Shown here piece after piece: positions 6,125 through 7,878 of a stretch of 7,878 nt of DNA. Below the pieces are notes generated by a model. It saw only the letters and a program-made list of their open reading frames with translations, had not been told where the DNA came from and did no database searches. The stretch covers positions 1-7,878 of the forward strand of contig JACQOM010000142.1 in assembly GCA_016202525.1 (NCBI GenBank), read 5' to 3'. Positions within the stretch are counted from its first letter, which is position 1. The number at the start of each line of letters is the position of its first letter. Position numbers and translations under genes: made by a program. This DNA is from Chloroflexota bacterium. GTDB lineage: Bacteria; Chloroflexota; Dehalococcoidia; Dehalococcoidales; UBA2162.

Positions 6125-7878
6125 TCAGTCCTCCCGTAGCCGCAAGTGCAACTCAGCCAGTTGTTCCTCGGTAACCGGCGCCGGAGCATTAAAGGTCAAA
6201 TCGACAGCGTTCTGGTTCTTGGGGAAAGCAATCACCTCACGGATAGTGTCCTCCCCTGCCAGCAGCATCACTAAACGGTCGATGCCTAGAGCGATGCCGC
6301 CATGAGGCGGCGCCCCGTAGTCGAAAGCCTCCAGCAGATGCCCGAAAAGTTCATCGACCTCTGACCCCTGATAACCCAGCAGTCCGAAAACCTTCCTCTG
6401 CATGGCGCTGGTGTGAATCCTGATGCTGCCGCCGCCAATCTCAAAGCCGTTGCAGACAACATCATAATGCCTGCCCCTCACTATCTCCGGCGTGGAATCC
6501 AGTAACGGCGCATCTTCAGGGCGAGGAGCTGTAAACGGGTGGTGCATCGATTCCCACCGCCCCTTCTTCTCGCCTTCTTTTAACAGTGGAAAATCGACAA
6601 CAAAGGCGAAGCTGAGCGCTGCCGGGTCAGCCAGCTTGAGCTGACGTCCCATCTCCCGCCGTAGCTCGCCGAGCACACTGGCAACCAGCTCAGGTTTACC
6701 GGCGACGATGAGCAGTAGGTCGCCCATATTGGCGACCAGGCGAGCGGCCATTTTTTTGACCTGCTCCAGGGTCAGGAACTTTGACGCCACCGACTTCACC
6801 ATTTCCATAGTTAAATCTTCCCGCCGTCCAGCCGAGCTACCCAGCCCGATGGTCAATAAACCGGCAGCGCCAAGACTCTGCACCAGTTTGTTCAGTTCGT
6901 TAAGCTGGCTGCGGCTATAGTCAGCCCCACCGGGAATAGAGATACCCTTGACCCTGCCTCCGGCAGCCACAGCCGAGCGAAAAACGGCAAAATCAGTCTG
7001 CGCAGCAATATCGGAAATGTCTCCAATCTCCAGTCCGAAACGCAAATCAGGCTTGTCCGAACCGTATCGCTCCATAGCATCAACATATTTCAGACGTAGG
7101 AAAGGCCTGGACAACTTCATTTCCGGCTTGACCAACGCCATCATCGAGACAAAAAGCTCTTCAATTAGGCAAAGAATATCTTCCTCTTCAACGAAACTCA
7201 TTTCCAGATCGAGCTGAGTGAATTCGGGCTGGCGGTCGGCACGGGTATCTTCATCCCGAAAACAGCGGGCTATCTGAAAGTATTTGCCGATACCGGCGAC
7301 CATCAGTAACTGCTTGAGCTGCTGCGGTGACTGGGGCAGAGCGTAGAATTTACCGGGATAGAGACGGCTCGGCACCAGATAATCGCGGGCGCCCTCAGGG
7401 GTGCTCTTAAGCAGGATGGGGGTTTCGACCTCGATAAAATCTCTGGCATCCAGGAAATCGCGGATAAATTTTGTTACCCGGTAGCGCAGGAGCAGATTTT
7501 TCTGCATGCGGGGCCGGCGCAGGTCGAGGTAGCGGTACTTGAGACGAAGACTCTCATCCACTTCAACTTCCTCATTGATATAGAAAGGCGGAGTCTTGGC
7601 CGCACTGAGTATCTCTGCATTTTGAGCCAGGACTTCAATCTCACCGGTCGGCAGTTTCAGATTCTCGGTGCCCGGCGGACGCAGACTGATTTTCCCGCTA
7701 ACCCTGACGACATACTCGCTGCGCATTTCATTGGCTATTTGATGGCATGCCTGAGACGTTTCCGGATTAAATACCACCTGAACGATACCTTCCCGGTCAC
7801 GCAGGTCGATAAAGATGAGGCCCCCGTGGTCACGCCGGCGGTCTACCCAACCCGCCAGGGTCACCTCAGCGCCAACAT
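6125..7878 (-). CDS. aspS: Aspartyl-tRNA synthetase, bacterial type (N-terminus beyond the window)
   Basis: Class IIb synthetase charging tRNA with aspartate. The frame runs off the right edge: codons before the GTG at 7864 read V-G-A-E, continuing the family's opening (…VGxEVTLAGWV), so about 15-20 residues are missing and 583 are present of a usual 590-600. Order: OB-fold anticodon domain (GWVDRRRDHGGLIFIDLRDREG); motif 1 region (FLDARDFIEVETPILLKSTP); motif 2 FRDEDTRADRQPEFTQLD (about 7207-7260); the large bacterial GAD insert in the middle; motif 3 GGIALGIDRLVMLLAG (about 6255-6303). The His in RRRDHGG (codon 7826-7828) is the residue found in non-discriminating bacterial AspRS, where discriminating enzymes such as E. 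coli carry Leu, so this enzyme may also make Asp-tRNA(Asn) for GatCAB. It is the first visible gene of the operon aspS-MBL-tig-clpP, with a 3-base gap to the next gene. Identity is certain; dual specificity is inferred. Confidence 0.96.
   Translation of the reverse strand, partial: VGAEVTLAGWVDRRRDHGGLIFIDLRDREGIVQVVFNPETSQACHQIANEMRSEYVVRVSGKISLRPPGTENLKLPTGEIEVLAQNAEILSAAKTPPFYINEEVEVDESLRLKYRYLDLRRPRMQKNLLLRYRVTKFIRDFLDARDFIEVETPILLKSTPEGARDYLVPSRLYPGKFYALPQSPQQLKQLLMVAGIGKYFQIARCFRDEDTRADRQPEFTQLDLEMSFVEEEDILCLIEELFVSMMALVKPEMKLSRPFLRLKYVDAMERYGSDKPDLRFGLEIGDISDIAAQTDFAVFRSAVAAGGRVKGISIPGGADYSRSQLNELNKLVQSLGAAGLLTIGLGSSAGRREDLTMEMVKSVASKFLTLEQVKKMAARLVANMGDLLLIVAGKPELVASVLGELRREMGRQLKLADPAALSFAFVVDFPLLKEGEKKGRWESMHHPFTAPRPEDAPLLDSTPEIVRGRHYDVVCNGFEIGGGSIRIHTSAMQRKVFGLLGYQGSEVDELFGHLLEAFDYGAPPHGGIALGIDRLVMLLAGEDTIREVIAFPKNQNAVDLTFNAPAPVTEEQLAELHLRLRED
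6129..6135 (-). promoter_or_regulatory. Ribosome binding site for the metallohydrolase (TTG start)
   Basis: GGGAGGA on the - strand, 7 bases before TTG 6121, within the last codons of aspS. It is what favours the rare TTG codon as the start. Confidence 0.6.

Overview
The window reads as ordinary bacterial chromosome, about 55-60% GC by eye in most genes, with dense genes and short gaps. Protein sequence style (ClpP with GMTASMA and HMHQAHGG, a bacterial-type AspRS with the GAD-containing long architecture, an archaeal-like HAD protein of the EhaR/COG4030 type, a PfkB kinase) suggests an anaerobic Chloroflexota of the Dehalococcoidia or a near relative. That placement is from recollection of protein style, not from a search, and is only moderately sure.

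Left half, + strand (1-3208): the 3' end of a formyltransferase-fold gene; a 160-base gap holding a palindromic, MITE-like repeat (351-447); an EhaR-like HAD hydrolase whose true N-terminus appears to begin at an AUC codon (502) behind a near-perfect Shine-Dalgarno sequence; an AT-rich gene for a small membrane protein with an ion-channel pore loop (1513-2172); and a PfkB/ribokinase-family sugar or nucleoside kinase starting at GTG 2207. The HAD protein, kinase and formyltransferase may belong to one metabolic function; the channel gene looks like a later insertion between them.

Right half, - strand (7878 down to 3209): aspS (5' end beyond the window), an MBL-fold metallohydrolase, tig (trigger factor) and clpP, packed as one operon with a 3-base gap, a 14-base overlap and a 4-base ATGA overlap. 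It combines tRNA charging, nascent-chain folding and proteolysis. clpX, the usual partner after clpP, is not there: clpP ends exactly against the end of the convergent kinase gene, with no base between the two stop codons.

No tRNA, rRNA, CRISPR array, transposase or prophage gene is visible. No clear new system was found; the points most worth checking are the non-canonical start of the HAD gene, the shortened selectivity filter of the channel protein and its foreign composition, and the possible formyltransferase-HAD-kinase cluster.
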